This document shows positions 21,638-33,375 of a stretch of DNA of 64,000 nucleotides, in pieces. The notes under the pieces were generated by a model. It was not told the DNA's origin. It made no database searches and was given only the letters and a program-made list of their open reading frames with translations. The first letter of the stretch is position 1. The number at the start of each line of letters is the position of its first letter. A program made the translations under genes and the position numbers. The DNA comes from Pollenia angustigena (taxonomy: Eukaryota > Arthropoda > Insecta > Diptera > Polleniidae): contig OV884056.1 in NCBI GenBank assembly GCA_930367215.1, forward strand, positions 87,245,285 through 87,309,284, in the 5' to 3' direction.

Positions 21638-23097
21638 GCTTCACAAGCAGCATTCGAACAAATCAGCTGATTTTGAAAAATCAAATTTTATTTTTACTTG
21701 TGGTATTGCCGCATAAAAAGCGGTGCATGTAACTTAAGACGTAGAACGCAAGTAAGTCATCGTCCAGACTTGACATTTTTGTTACTGCAAGTTTTAAAAA
21801 TTCTGCTTTGAAATTGCACTAGTGTCCCGATTAAGAAACCATAGTTTTTGCAATATTTTTTTTTTATTTTGCTTACCTCTTCTTTTTTTTATATTTTATA
21901 TGCAAAAACGCGTGGTATGGACCTCCAGCTTTATTTAATGTATGACATTTCAGCGTTAAAGCTAGGCGATAGAAAGACACGCTGATTTATGTTGATCTGT
22001 TACGGATTTGAATGAATAATACCAATGTGGTCAAATATTCTTAATATTAAATTTTATTGTTTCGTTATATTAATGCGCGTTTAAGGCGATTAAGCATCGA
22101 CCTATTAAATTAAATGTTTACTACATCTGTCAACTTTGAATTTTTGACAAATCCCAGATATTACCTTCTGGTTATTTCCCTGATCAGAAGTTGAAATATC
22201 CTTAAGATGATCCCTACAAAACCCTGGGGGTTATGAAAAGTGAACAGTTGGAATGAATGCAAAAACATATTTTACACTTGTGTCCTTGTAATTTAATATT
22301 GCTTTGTAAATAATAAACTCCCTGTTTTTCACACCAATCTGTTTAAAAAAAACCCCCAGATTAATTTCAGCTCTTTTTTTTAAATAATAAATCATTTTAG
22401 TTGTAAATCTTTGACAAATGCTGCTGATAATTTAGTATCAAGTTACTTAAAATTCAAAGTCATAATCTAAACGAAAAAATAATAAAAATGTAGGCGTATT
22501 TGTTTTCCTTATCAGGCCTACAAACAAAAATACCAACAAAAACCTGAAACTTCCTTTAAAAGAAAACAAAAGACAAAATATCCTTCAAACCAAATGTTTC
22601 TTCTCTCAAATGCGATTAATCGTTTCCAAGAAAACACGTGTATCAATTTCTTGATTTTGAGTTTAAGAAAAGTGTTTTTGTTTTAAATTTGTTGTGTTCT
22701 GCCAGGCATAAAATATTGCGGTAGAGGAATTTAAAAATTTTAGTTTCATTATCCTTTTGTTTAAAAAAAAGGTCAGCGTAAAATTGTTATTTTTTGTTTT
22801 TAGCTTCTTAAGGAATGTTTTTTTTTTTTTTTTTTTTGTTTTTAGCTTCTTAAGAATGTTTCTTTCGAGTTAAGCTGAGTTAAAAAAATATTTTATTTCT
22901 TTTGTTTGTAGTTGTTGTAAATAAATTCATGTTACCACTCAAAAGATGATCATGATCATTATTTTAACTTACCTGTGAATCTAATTAGTTACTCTGTTCT
23001 CTCACTGTGCTAAGTGCTGCCAGATCATGGGATTTTTCTTTAAATCTAGGACTTTAACATTTTTTTGGAAAGAGGCTTTTATGGGACAGGATTTGCT
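21638..23097. other. Anonymous AT-rich DNA
   Basis: No gene is recognised. Near 22796-22865 a TTTTTAGCTTCTTAAG segment is duplicated around a run of about 19 T, consistent with slippage. Confidence 0.4.
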
Positions 23098-23163
23098 GAA
23101 AGTAGTCCCGTGATAGGTCTTTGGTGTTGGTGTTCTAGTTCTAGTTTTAACACTTTATATGAA

Positions 23164-24707
23164 CTAGATGACCCGTGCGAATATTTAATATGAAAATAAT
23201 TAATAGAAATTTTAGTAACTTCAATACATTTTAAAATATAATTTTTATCAATGAAAATATTAATTTTTCAATTTCTAATTATTTTTCGTCATTAGTGTTA
23301 GAAATAAGCTTTTAAATGAGATATCATTCATTAAATTTGATGCGGTGGTATGGGAGATATTTGCAACCGACAAAAAAAGTGCTTTAGAAATAATATATAT
23401 GACTAGCTTAACCCAGTGCGCTTCGCTACACTGCTTTAACCATTTCTTCAGTTGAGAGATACTTAATATATGCATCCTATGGGAGGTATTTCCCCCTGTG
23501 CCTACCGGCATTATTTTTATTTTCAAAAGTGTAGCATACCATAAGAGTGACTTTTGCAAAGTTTGAACATTCTCACTTAACAGTTCTTAAGATATGCGAT
23601 ATTAAACATTGGTGTCCCATGGGGGGATAACACTTCCCCCGCTGCTATTTAATTTCAGTTTTGGGGCTCTGAAGATCCTACTATCAAAAGTTCAACAAAA
23701 TCCGTGCAGTGGCTCTTAATTATATTTTTATCTATGAGGTGTACTGCTCCTTCTCTGTCAACCCCGCCCATTTTTATATTGAAATTTAAAGTTAACCATA
23801 ATAGTAGCTTTAACCACGTTTGAAGACTCTCCCTTTAATAGTTCTTCAGTTGAGTGATATTTAATATATGCATCCTATGGGAGGTATTTCCCCCCCTGCG
23901 CCTACCCGCTTTATTTTTATTTTCAATAGTGTAGTATACCATAAGAGTGACTTCTACAAAGTTTGAACATTCTCACTATAACAGTTCTTAAGATATGCGA
24001 TATTAAACATTGGTGTCCTTTTGGGGGTAACACTTCCCCCGCTGCTATTTTATTTCAGTTTTGGGGCTCTGAAGATCCTACTATCAAAAGTTCAACAAAA
24101 TGCATGCAGCGGCTCTTAATTATATTTCTATCTATGAGGGGTACTGCTCCCCCCCTGTCAACCCCGCCCATTTTAATATTGAAATTTTCATTTTACCATA
24201 ATAGTAGCTTTAACCACGTTTGAAGGCTGTCCCTTAAATAGTTCTTCAGTTGAGCGATATTTAATATATGCATCCTATGGGAGGTATTTCCCCCCTGCGC
24301 CTTCCGCTTTATTTTTATTCTCAATAGAGTAGTATACCATAAGAGTGACTTCTACAAAGTTTGAACATTCTCACTGTAACAGTTCTTAAGATATGCTATA
24401 TTAAACATTGGCGTCCTATGGGGGAAACCACTTCCCCCGCTACTATTTTATTTAAATTTTGGGGCTTAGAAGATCCTACTACCAAAAGTTCAACAAAATG
24501 CGTGCAGCGGGTCTTAAGATATGCGATATTAAATATTGGCATCCTATGGGGGGTACCAATTCCCCTGCCCCGATTTTGGATTTCAAAATCAACTAACCAT
24601 CATCACTCCTCTCTGTACCTTCCCTAAAAATTTTATGGCTATCGGTCGAGCCGTTCTCGAGTTATGGAGTGACAATCAAAATGTACACTTCTTTTTATAT
24701 ATATAGA
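23164..24707 (-). mobile_element. Non-autonomous Helitron, 1544 bp
   Basis: Read on the minus strand it begins TCTATATATATAAAAAGAAG and ends CGCACGGGTCATCTAG, matching the Helitron rule of 5'-TC and 3'-CTRR. The junctions, compared with the empty site in the related repeat (28528 region: ATGAA|TAAGACC), show insertion between A and T with no target duplication. A second CTAG end preceded by GAAGCGCACTGGG lies inside at 23403-23406. No Rep or helicase is encoded, so movement depended on another element; the helicase relic at 31-33 kb has a similar end. Confidence 0.88.
23444..24660. repeat. Three tandem units of about 400 bp inside the Helitron
   Basis: The word TTCTTCAGTTGAG recurs at 23444, 23842 and 24242, spacing 398 and 400 bp. 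Each unit contains GCATCCTATGGGAGGTATTT and, later, AAGATATGCGATATTAAA-type text. The third unit ends in a further partial copy. Confidence 0.9.
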
Positions 24708-25199
24708 TAAGACCTATCACTTTTACATGGGGTTGTCATTGGAGGGGTCAATTGACACCATTTGACCAGTCCCAGATCTATTCTTAGTGAACGTGCTTAG
24801 TGTCAGTTACTAAAATTTAGCAGAATTTCAATACAATGTAGTACTATTTCAATTAAACAAGTCCTAGTATTAAATTAAAGAACCAAATTTTAGAAAGTAC
24901 CAAAAAATGTGTCACAAGACCGATGAAGGCTGTACTGTAATTCATTTCTTTTTCGTCCCTTTTGTTCTTCATAAACCAGTTAAGGGATTGGTTCTTCTTT
25001 CACTGGTCATGAGGTTTTTCTTTTTGTACTTGTTCCATTTTCACAAATCACAGGACCAGCCTGTTGGACCAATTGACACAAATTTCCCGCAAGGATATTA
25101 CAAATATAATATTAAACCTTTACAATTCAAATAAAAAAAAATTTTAAAGGCCAAGATCGGTCGTTGATAAATATGTAAATCGGACCCGTAAGACATCTT

Positions 25200-25570
25200 C
25201 AGTATAGCTTTTATACTCACACCACAATAGTTGACTTTTTGAATCGATCTAACGATGTCCGTGTGTCCGTCCGGCTGTCTGTCCATGTAAACCTTGGTAT
25301 TTAAAGTACAGCTAGAAACTGTTGAGATCATTGAATGAAATTTGGTACATAAGTGCTTGCCACAAGGACCAAGCCCATTGAACTGATAAAACTCGGTTCA
25401 TCATTTCACATAGGCCGCATACAAGCTTGTTGCCGGGTTAGATACCATAATCCCTTATTTTATGTTGGAATTTAGATTAAATTTGGTCCAAACATATTGT
25501 ATTGCAATTTTAGTCATCTTGACAAATTTTATTGCAATCGGTCCATATTTACCCATGGCTCCTATGAAAA
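25200..25570. repeat. Fragment of the hairpin-ended repeat family
   Basis: Contains GATGTCCGTGTGTCCGTCCG and CTGTCTGTCC, the signature found in the repeats at 1.5 kb and 40.7 kb. Neither hairpin end is intact. Confidence 0.5.
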
Positions 25571-25855
25571 TACTACTCCCAAAAATCTCTTTTAATGCCA
25601 AAACTTCCTTATAATTTTTAGTATTGGCACAAATATTTGCGACAGTAATTTTAACGATGCGGACTTGGTCATTTGGTTATAGACCTGCGATCGGCAACCT
25701 ATACTATTACATTTTGCGATTGTGAATTTTACATATGTTGTTGTTAATGTTGTTAAATTCTCTTCAATATGTGTGCACACGTACGTAATAAAAGAATATA
25801 AAAGAGAATAAAAGAGATAAGAGAAAACGCGGCGCCCTGATTTTGCTTTTCGCAG

Positions 25856-26300
25856 TTATAGACCAAGCGTATCAGATGATATGAGGCAGAACATGAATGG
25901 GGTCATGCGAATAGGGTCGATTTTAATGCCCGAAATACCTAATGTTACATGCTGACGCATAAGCGCGCGTCGGATGAAGGTGCTTGAGCTGTATATATGG
26001 GTATACGATTGAAGAATTAGTATTCCTTGATGTTTTGGGAATGAAAATACAATGTGATGGCCGACAAAACATGTGTTCAAGGTGTCGAAAGATGCATCCA
26101 AGTGGCTCGGTTTTCTAAAACGGGATAAGCTTTACTCCATCTGATCTCCTGACCACGTACAAAGCATTACAGGGAAAATACGTTTTATGGACGGACTGTT
26201 CGTATATGAAATAAACTTCCTGCTGAAGTCTTCCCTCTCACCTTCAAACATGAATAAATTCAAGTCGAATGAATGCATTAGTAGAGGTCATCCCCTGAAA
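25856..26300 (+). pseudogene. Second, decayed copy of the 16.8-kb LINE family
   Basis: Frame pieces match the other copy: RQNMN, then KHVFKVSKDASKWLGFLKR, then after a deletion a segment corresponding to NKLPAEVFP and the final CATCCCCTGA. It ends in an A-rich tail at about 26300. Stops and frameshifts are frequent and the middle is deleted. Confidence 0.75.
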
Positions 26301-26384
26301 AAAAGAAGAAAAATAACGATAGTGACTATTTCATGACAAATTGTTGTGCTGAAAGGTTTAAAGTTGACCATAGGTCCCATATAA

Positions 26385-27834
26385 GGCGCTGCGAAATATG
26401 GCCTAAAAAAATTAACCCCAAATTTGGTGTTCTTTTTCATAATGAAATATGACCCCATTTTTTTATATAAAATTAACCCAAAAAAATAGCCCTAAAACTA
26501 AAATGAAATATGACCCTAAATTTGGGGTAGTTCTTCATTATGAAAAATCATCTCAACGTTTTTAATGAATTTTTACCCCAAAAAAGTTAAAATTAAAAAA
26601 AAAAAAAACACAAAGAAAGATAAATAAAAAATTTTGGTTTGGTTCATATGCCCAAAACTTGAACCCCAAATTTTAAAATCCCAGGTTTAAAAATCCAGAA
26701 TTTCAAAATCCTGAACTTTAATATCCCGAATAATTATACAGTTTTGATTTTAAAAATCGTACGATAGATATCATGGTTGGGCCTTCAAACGGACGCAAGG
26801 ATTTTCTTATTTGTGGTATACCGAATACTGGCTACACTAACTAAAGCTTCTCTAAACAGATGGCCTTCGGCCGGGCGCAAGGATTGTCTCCTCTATAGTA
26901 TAACAAACATCGACTTCGCTAACTAGAGCATATCTGCACAGCTGGCAAGGATTTTCTCCACTTTGGTATAAGAATTAGGGTTTTTAGAAATTCTTGTATT
27001 AAATTTGATCAAATTTGTATAAAATTTTGTCGGGAAATTTGTAATATCCTAAAATTTGCATTTTATATTAGTAAATGAAAAATAGCCCAAAAGTAAAAAA
27101 TTGTTATCAAAGTTTTTCTTGGGATTCAAAAATTAATTATCAAGGTTACGTTATAATGTGCTAAATTCCCATTTCATACTATTGACAAACTGAAGTTTAT
27201 TGTTGATGGGATAAGCTGTTACTATGCGCATTTCACTGGTTGCTTAGTCCAGATCGTCAGGGAACTTCATCCAAAGATTTTAGAAAAACTAAAGATATTA
27301 AACAAATAAAACTGTTAAGCGAATAAGAATTATAAGCACCAGTTTTACTTTTAACAATATCAAAGCTTAAACAAAAACAACAACAATAAATAGTGAGTTT
27401 ATCTTTTCTTACAACCCCGACCACAATTGGTTGATTTTTTGTCAACTCTAAATGTGGTTGTAAGTGGGTGAAGAAAAACAAAAATAAAACAAATTTCTTT
27501 ATTTTATTTTGCCAGTTCAGTTTTATTTACACTGCCACATGCATATTAGTTATCAAAGTTTTTCTTGGGATTCAAAAATTAATTATCAAGGTTACGTTAT
27601 ATAATTCGTTATATAAAAATTGTGATTTTATATGGGGTCATTTTTCGTTTCTTGATATTGTGGTCATTTTGCATTCCACTTAAAATGCAAAATCACCCAA
27701 ACGAAAAAATGAAAGGAACAAAAATATTGCCCCAAGATTTCGTGTTGTTGTTTCTTATGTAAAATTTTAGGTCCATTCTTCATTTTCTTTTTGGGGCCAT
27801 ATATCCTGAAGTCATTTTGATTTTGCGCACCGCC
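26385..27834. mobile_element. 1.45-kb hAT-type non-autonomous element with perfect 8-bp duplication
   Basis: CCATATAA flanks both ends exactly (26377-26384 and 27835-27842). Ends GGCGCTGCGAAA and TTTTGCGCACCGCC form a short inverted repeat. It landed in the CCCCATATAAAGC motif of the satellite-bearing repeat family. No transposase frame was found. Inside, a 53-bp stretch starting GTTATCAAAGTTTTTC is repeated directly at 27103 and 27550 around a roughly 400-bp block also present at 53.0-53.5 kb. Confidence 0.85.
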
Positions 27835-27877
27835 CCATATAAAGCCCTTCCTAAAATCACTTAAAGCAAACGAAACT

Positions 27878-28107
27878 GGGGCCTGATTCTGGCATTCGTG
27901 ATTGAGTACTTTGTCGATTCGAAAGCAATTTAATATCTAATTATTTCAGTCAATACGGAACGAATCGGAATTATTTTTTCAGTGTTGTAAATCATTAATT
28001 GGAGTTTCACAATATTAAAAAAATTATTTCAATTCATTTAGTGTCAACAGAAAGAATTAGAAATAAAATTGCTTTCGAATCGAGAATTACCGATAAATAG
28101 ATGAAGA
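27878..28107. mobile_element. About 230-bp near-palindromic MITE, copy 1
   Basis: Begins GGGGCCTGATTCTGGCA. Inverted words TCGATTCGAAAGCAATTTAA and AAATTGCTTTCGAATCGA pair across a short centre. A second copy is at 53987-54219. The right boundary here is uncertain. Confidence 0.65.
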
Positions 28108-28433
28108 TATAAAAAAAGTATTCGGCACAAGAAACTTTTACATGAGTCTTAACATGATTGCATAAGTGGTTCTGGCGGGTCCATGATTGTCCATGGATCC
28201 CAATATAGTAAATGGATTACGTGTCAGCTGACGACAGACAAGTCGATAGTTAGTGGGGCGCTTATAAGCACGATAATGAGTGGCATGCCACTCGCTTAAG
28301 TTGTCGATAATCATCGTCGGCCAGGCTATTAATGTATAACCGCGACAAAATACTAAAAGCTGACAAATCGAAATGAGTCAATTGTCATTTAGCCTCATAA
28401 CGGTTGTCGTTCTAGTAAACGATACAGTCGTTT

Positions 28434-28910
28434 CCCTAGAGGGAAGCGAACTGACACCAAAGTAGTCCCATGATAGGTCTTTGGTGGTAGAGACCGGTTC
28501 TAGTGTTAACTCTTTATATGAATAAGACCTATCACTTTTACATGAGGTTGTCATTGAAGGGGGTCAATTGACACCAATTGACCAGTCACAGATCTATTCT
28601 CAATGCACGTGCTTAGTGTCAGTTACTAAAATGTAGCAGAATTTCAATACAATGTAGTACTATTTCAATAAAACAAGTCCTAGTATTAAATTCAAGAACC
28701 AAATTTTAGAAAGTACCAAAAAATGTGTCACAGGACCGATGAAGGCTGTACTGTAATTCATTTCTTTTTCTACCCTTTTGTTCTTCATAAACCAGTTAAG
28801 GGATTGGTTCTTCTTTCACTGGTCATGAGTGCTTTCTTTTTGTACTTGTTCCCTTTCCACAAATCCCAGGACCAGTCTGTTGGACCAATTTACACAAATT
28901 TCCCGCAGGG
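28434..28910. repeat. About 450-bp repeat, copy B, carrying the Helitron empty site
   Basis: Matches copy A over its whole length but lacks the Helitron, reading straight through ATGAATAAGACCTATCAC. Ends CCCTAGAGGGAA and TTTCCCGCAGGG are weak inverted repeats, suggesting a DNA element. A short frame at 28723-28965, also present in copy A, has no recognised domain. Confidence 0.82.
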
Positions 28911-28969
28911 TTACTACTGCTTGGCACACATTCGTTTTACAACTTTTTTAATAATCTGTTCATAATTTA

Positions 28970-29290
28970 CCACAAGGCCATTATAAAGCAGCCTTCCGAA
29001 AATCACTTTTAAAAGTCTAAAATGTAAAAAATTTATAAAAAAAAGTGTATTCAAATGTTATTTGGTCTGATTAAATTTTATAAGACATGAAATTACAGAA
29101 GATCTGTCCATAGTTTACCGTACCCCATATAAAGCACACTCTTGGAAAGCACTTTAGTACGCCTTACCAGGTAAAGAATTATAAAATTATTTTGGTGAAA
29201 TGTGGTCCAATAAAGTTTCATTAAAATCACAATACTAAATTTTGTAAAGATCGGCATTTAATCTCAATCTCGGTAATCAAAGCCGAATTT
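28970..29290. repeat. Satellite-bearing repeat fragment
   Basis: CCCCATATAAAGCACACTCT and flanking text resemble the 150-bp units at 1.9 and 52.3 kb in diverged form. Confidence 0.45.
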
Positions 29291-29299
29291 AAAATTTTT

Positions 29300-30984
29300 A
29301 GTTGTTTTAAATAAAAATAACTCTTCATAGAAACTCTCAAAATATAGAGCATAGTTAATAGAGAAGCTAAGATTGAAAGTTATTGGAATTGGAAAAGAAT
29401 GGGCAGGTCAAGATAATTCAATATACATAAAACTCTTAGTCCCTTGCTGGGAATACTAAGCCCAATATTTCGGATCAAAAAATGCTCAATCCTAAAAAGA
29501 GATTTCCCTAAATTACATGACAAATATGGCTGCTACTGGTCGGAATTGTAGTTCTTAATCTTTTGCGACAACTTAGTTCTTTTTCCTCCTCCACAAAACT
29601 TTCAAAATGCTTTCAAACTGAAGATTCCTTAAAAAAAGAAATCTTTTCAAAAGTCAACACTCTTACAAGATCATTTACTTAGTTATCAAAACCCAGTGTA
29701 CTTAAAAACATTTTCCTTTGTTACTTTTTCTTTTCTTTATTTGATTCCCTTCTTCTTTTCCTCACATTCTTTACCCAGTCATTATTATTAATGTTGTAGA
29801 TTTTTTGTTTAGAATAAAATAAAAATCTTTTTAACTTTATGACGTTTTGACTCAGCTTGTTTCTTTTATATGGTTGAATTCATACGTACTTGCACACGCA
29901 CGAAATCTAAGTCCCTTCTTGATTCCCTTTTCGGTTTGAGTGCCAATGAATATATGAAGTGAATTCAAATGCGAGTGTGTAAGAGTGTGTGGGTATTGAG
30001 TGTGTGTTTGTGTGAGTGTGTATGAATATTTTTTATTTTATTAAAAATTGAGGATCAGTTTCTATTGTTCCTAATAATGATGATGACAATCATCATGTTG
30101 TTCATTATGATGTAGATATTGTCGTGTGTAGGGCAACATCCTCATTGTTTACACTCACTCACTTATACTCTAGCATTTTATACTCTCACACACACACACA
30201 CCACACTCTTTCCTATCCAGTTTAAATTTTCTATTGTTGATTTAAACTATTTTCTTTCCCTATCTTTCTGTTATTTTTTATTTTTTTTTTATTTAAGTTG
30301 TAATTTTTCCTGGTGTGTAGGAAATTATAATTTTTTTTTTTAATTTTTCTTTAACTTGAGGTTCACTGACCTCCTCTCCTGATCATCTGTAGTTGTTGTC
30401 TTGGTTAACTAGATTTTGTTTTTAACGTGGGTCCTACACGTGTGATGTTTCATACTGCAAAAGGGTTTCTTTATTCTATTTTATAATTTTCTTTGTTTGA
30501 AAATTTGAATGTCATTAAAGAAGTTAAAATGTTCATTTAAAAATTTTGAAAAATTATAGGCAATTTGTAGATTTCTGGAAGGAGAAAACGAGAAGCAATT
30601 AATAGTTTTGTAATGAAGGCGTAAATGCTTTCTAATAACATGTCTATTGAAATAAAAAATCCTACAGAGATTTTGGAAATAAGTTAACTTTTGCAAATTT
30701 GTATGTAAAAAATCGTAACTTAATATTTAACAAAATATTATTGAAATATAAAAAAAAAAGTTGTATTGTGTTAATAATTGATGTTCTCTGTAGTACGTGA
30801 ACCGATTTTTCTGCAAAGTTCACGTGGAAGGTGACGTCAATACCAAGGGTTTTATGTATCAACGGTCTTCAAATGTGTATTGGTTCATGAGTTATAGCCA
30901 TTTTAGTGAACACTGCTTTCATTCCGAAACATGTATTTTTTTTGCATGGAAATTTTTCGAATTTAACGTCATATTTTGAGAAAC
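29300..30984. other. Anonymous region with microsatellites
   Basis: No gene is recognised. GT-rich repeats lie near 29974-30030 and an (AC)n run at 30185-30203, with long T-runs near 30280-30350. Confidence 0.4.
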
Positions 30985-32911
30985 TGAAAGGCGTCTTTTG
31001 GCATTGCAGCCACTTTGTTAGGTGGTGGTCGCACAGCACATTCTGCTTTGAAATTGCCATTGAATTACCAAGTTAATGAAACTTCCACATGAAACGTTTC
31101 AAAAACATCTGGAACGACAAAATTATTGAAATGTTGCGGTATCATTATTTGGGATGAATGCACTATGGCGAATAAGAAATCTGTTGAAGCATTGGAAAGA
31201 ACAATGAAACCCCTTCGAGGTAATTCAGAGTTGTTTGGTGGTGCCTTGGTTTTATAGTCAGGCGATTTTAGGCAAACATTGTCCGTTATTCCTAGATCGA
31301 CAGCTGCCGATGATATTAACGCTTGCTTAAAGTATTCATGCTCATGGAGATTTGTAAAAACATTGAAACTCACTACTAACGTTCGTGTTCAGTTGCAGAA
31401 TGATCCATCTGCTGATATGTTCTCTTAGTAATTGCTGAAAATTGGGAATGGTGCAATGCCTGTTAATGACACTGGATTGATAACATTGCCAAATGATTTT
31501 TGCCATTTCGTACAGTCAAAAGAGGAATTGACTGAACGTGTGTTCCCTAACATAGCACAAAAATATACATGCCATACATGGTTGAGTGACAGAGCAATTT
31601 TAGCGGCAAAGAACAAAGATTTAGGTTAGGTTAGAGTGGCCGGTCACAAAGACCCCGCATAGACCAAATAGGTCCCTAGCGTTACCACATTGTACGATAA
31701 CCCGCAGAAGAAAGCCAATAAAACGGCAGTCAGATGTGATGGTACCCAGAGTACCCCACACTCTCTTGACGAATGCCAGGAGATTCATTAACCCAATTCC
31801 AGAGATTTCCCCGAGATCTTGGAGATAATGATCTCCTAGACAGTTCGCCCTGGAGCGCACGAGTGCCGGACAGTAGCATAGCAAGTGCTCTAATGTCTTC
31901 TTTCCCCCTGGTACCCCACAAAATTGTCACTATTCAACCGCCCCGCCCTTCGTGCGTATACCGCAGTCCAACAATGAACCGTCATAAAACCTATCAGAAG
32001 TCTACAGTCCCTTCTCGATAGCGACAGAAGAATTCTCGTTGACTCCGGATCGTAGGATCCCCACATTACCTTAGAAACCCTGCACGTTCTTGTGTTTTCC
32101 CAAAACGCCTCTGATCTCCTCCGTATAGCAGAGTCCATATCTCTCCTAATATTCTGAATTGGAGCCGGGATGGCCATCATCCTATCGTATGGTAAATGGG
32201 CCCCCCGTTTCAATTCGTCCACATCTTCGTTGCCTTATATGCCCTGGTGACCGCGAACCCAGTAGATATGCACTCTCCTATTGGCACAGAGTATATCTAT
32301 CGAGTCCCTACACTCCTGAACAAAGATGTGAGTTAATTAAATATGGCTATACAATCAAAGATTCCTGGCGAATTGGTTTCGTACAAGTCTGTGGATACTT
32401 CTACCAATGTAGAAGATGTTGTGAATTATCCAACAGAATTTTTCATTCGTTGGGTTTACCAGGATTGCCTCCGCATAATTCGAATTGAAAGTTGGAGTCA
32501 TTATTATTATGGCTTATGTAATTTAAGCTACTATTTAACTGGAATATGTATTCATTCCACGCATCCCAATGATTCCGTCTGCTATTCCATTTGAATTCAA
32601 ACGACTTCAGTTTCCTGTTCGGCTTGGAATTACGGTTACTATAAATTAGGCGCCAGGCCAATCATTAGGAATTTGTGGAGTGACTTTAGAGTATCCAGTT
32701 TTCTCACATGGACAGTTGTGTATGTGGCCTGTTCGCGCGTTGGCAAACCATCGGTTTTGTATATTTACACCGAAAATGGAAAAACAAGAAATGTTGTGTA
32801 CCACAGAGCATTACAATAAATACATAATAAATAAATATCACTGATTTAAATGAATTCGAATTGATTTCTTATTTTCTCTTTTTCACTACGAAGTGTGCAG
32901 GGATTCGCTAG
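30985..32911 (+). pseudogene. Helitron Pif1-type helicase pseudogene and Helitron 3' end, split by a LINE
   Basis: Apart from stops, one frame carries helicase motif Ia (FGIAATLLGGGRTAHSALKL), motif II (IIIWDECTMANKK), motif III (SGDFRQTLSVIPRSTAADD) and, beyond, TLPNDFCHF and AAKNKD. The frame is then cut at 31620 and resumes at 32328 with PGELVSYKSVDT, NYPTEFF, PGLPPHN and, after frameshifts, LEYPVFSHGQL and GKTRNVVYHRALQ. The Walker A motif and all of the Rep/HUH region are absent, so it is truncated at the 5' side. The element end is probably TGTGCAGGGATTCGCTAG at 32911 (CTAG followed by T). Several stop codons show it is dead. Confidence 0.88.
31621..32317 (-). mobile_element. 5'-truncated LINE 3' end (I/LOA/R1-like) with 10-bp target duplication
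   Basis: GAACAAAGAT is duplicated at 31611-31620 and 32318-32327. On the minus strand the insert encodes the end of an RNase H domain (WVRGHQGI, then NEDVDELKRGA) and a zinc-knuckle tail with TLEHLLCYCPAL. It ends in CTAACCTAACCTAA. A stop and a frameshift interrupt the frame. It inserted into the Helitron helicase after that gene existed. Confidence 0.88.
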
Positions 32912-32919
32912 TTATTGAA

Positions 32920-33375
32920 ATAAGAACTAAGACTAGAATTAGAGGTATAAAACATCAAAGCTTATTCTCGTTTGAGGGCTTATATTTTAGAAAATCTCTT
33001 CGGGAATTTTTAATTCTAGAGAATTTATTGCCAAAGCTTTTTAATTAATTGATTTGGGTCACTTTGAGAAAAAATTCGTTGGCAAAATATTTTCTTTAGT
33101 TGCAGTAGTGGGAAGATTGTATGAAGCGCATGTGTTCAAATAATTGGTAATTATATTTAGCTCTATAGTGCTTGCCGTTGATGGTAAAATGTTGAAAATA
33201 AAAATGGTCTAGAAGTTAATCCAACGATGACCAAACTGTTTATATATAAAAAAAAAATTTAGTTTCACTTAAACAGAAGCCAAGAGACGTTGAAAGCAGA
33301 TTTTAAATATCGGAAATGCTGCTTCAATGATATAAATGAAAGACTTCTTGCAAATCATTATGAAGAGATGGATAC
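32920..33375. other. Spacer without recognised content
   Basis: AT-rich, no frames of note. Confidence 0.35.

Larger units (their letters stand above)
23098..25094. repeat. About 450-bp repeat, copy A, occupied by a Helitron
   Basis: Two pieces (23098-23163 and 24708-25094) join to match 28460-28910 closely. Between them lies the Helitron at 23164-24707. Its right end is TTTCCCGCAAGG. Confidence 0.85.

Noticed and set aside
23444..24660. CRISPR-like or satellite array
   Set aside because: Units are 400 bp long, only three, without spacers, and lie inside a Helitron.
23164..24707. LINE/SINE 3' tail, suggested by TATATATAGAT at the right end
   Set aside because: The empty-site comparison shows A^T insertion, TC start and CTAG end without duplication, which fits a Helitron better.
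31621..31634. Interstitial telomere repeat (TTAGG)n
   Set aside because: Only 2.8 units, exactly at a LINE 3' end with a 10-bp target duplication; better explained as the retrotransposon tail.
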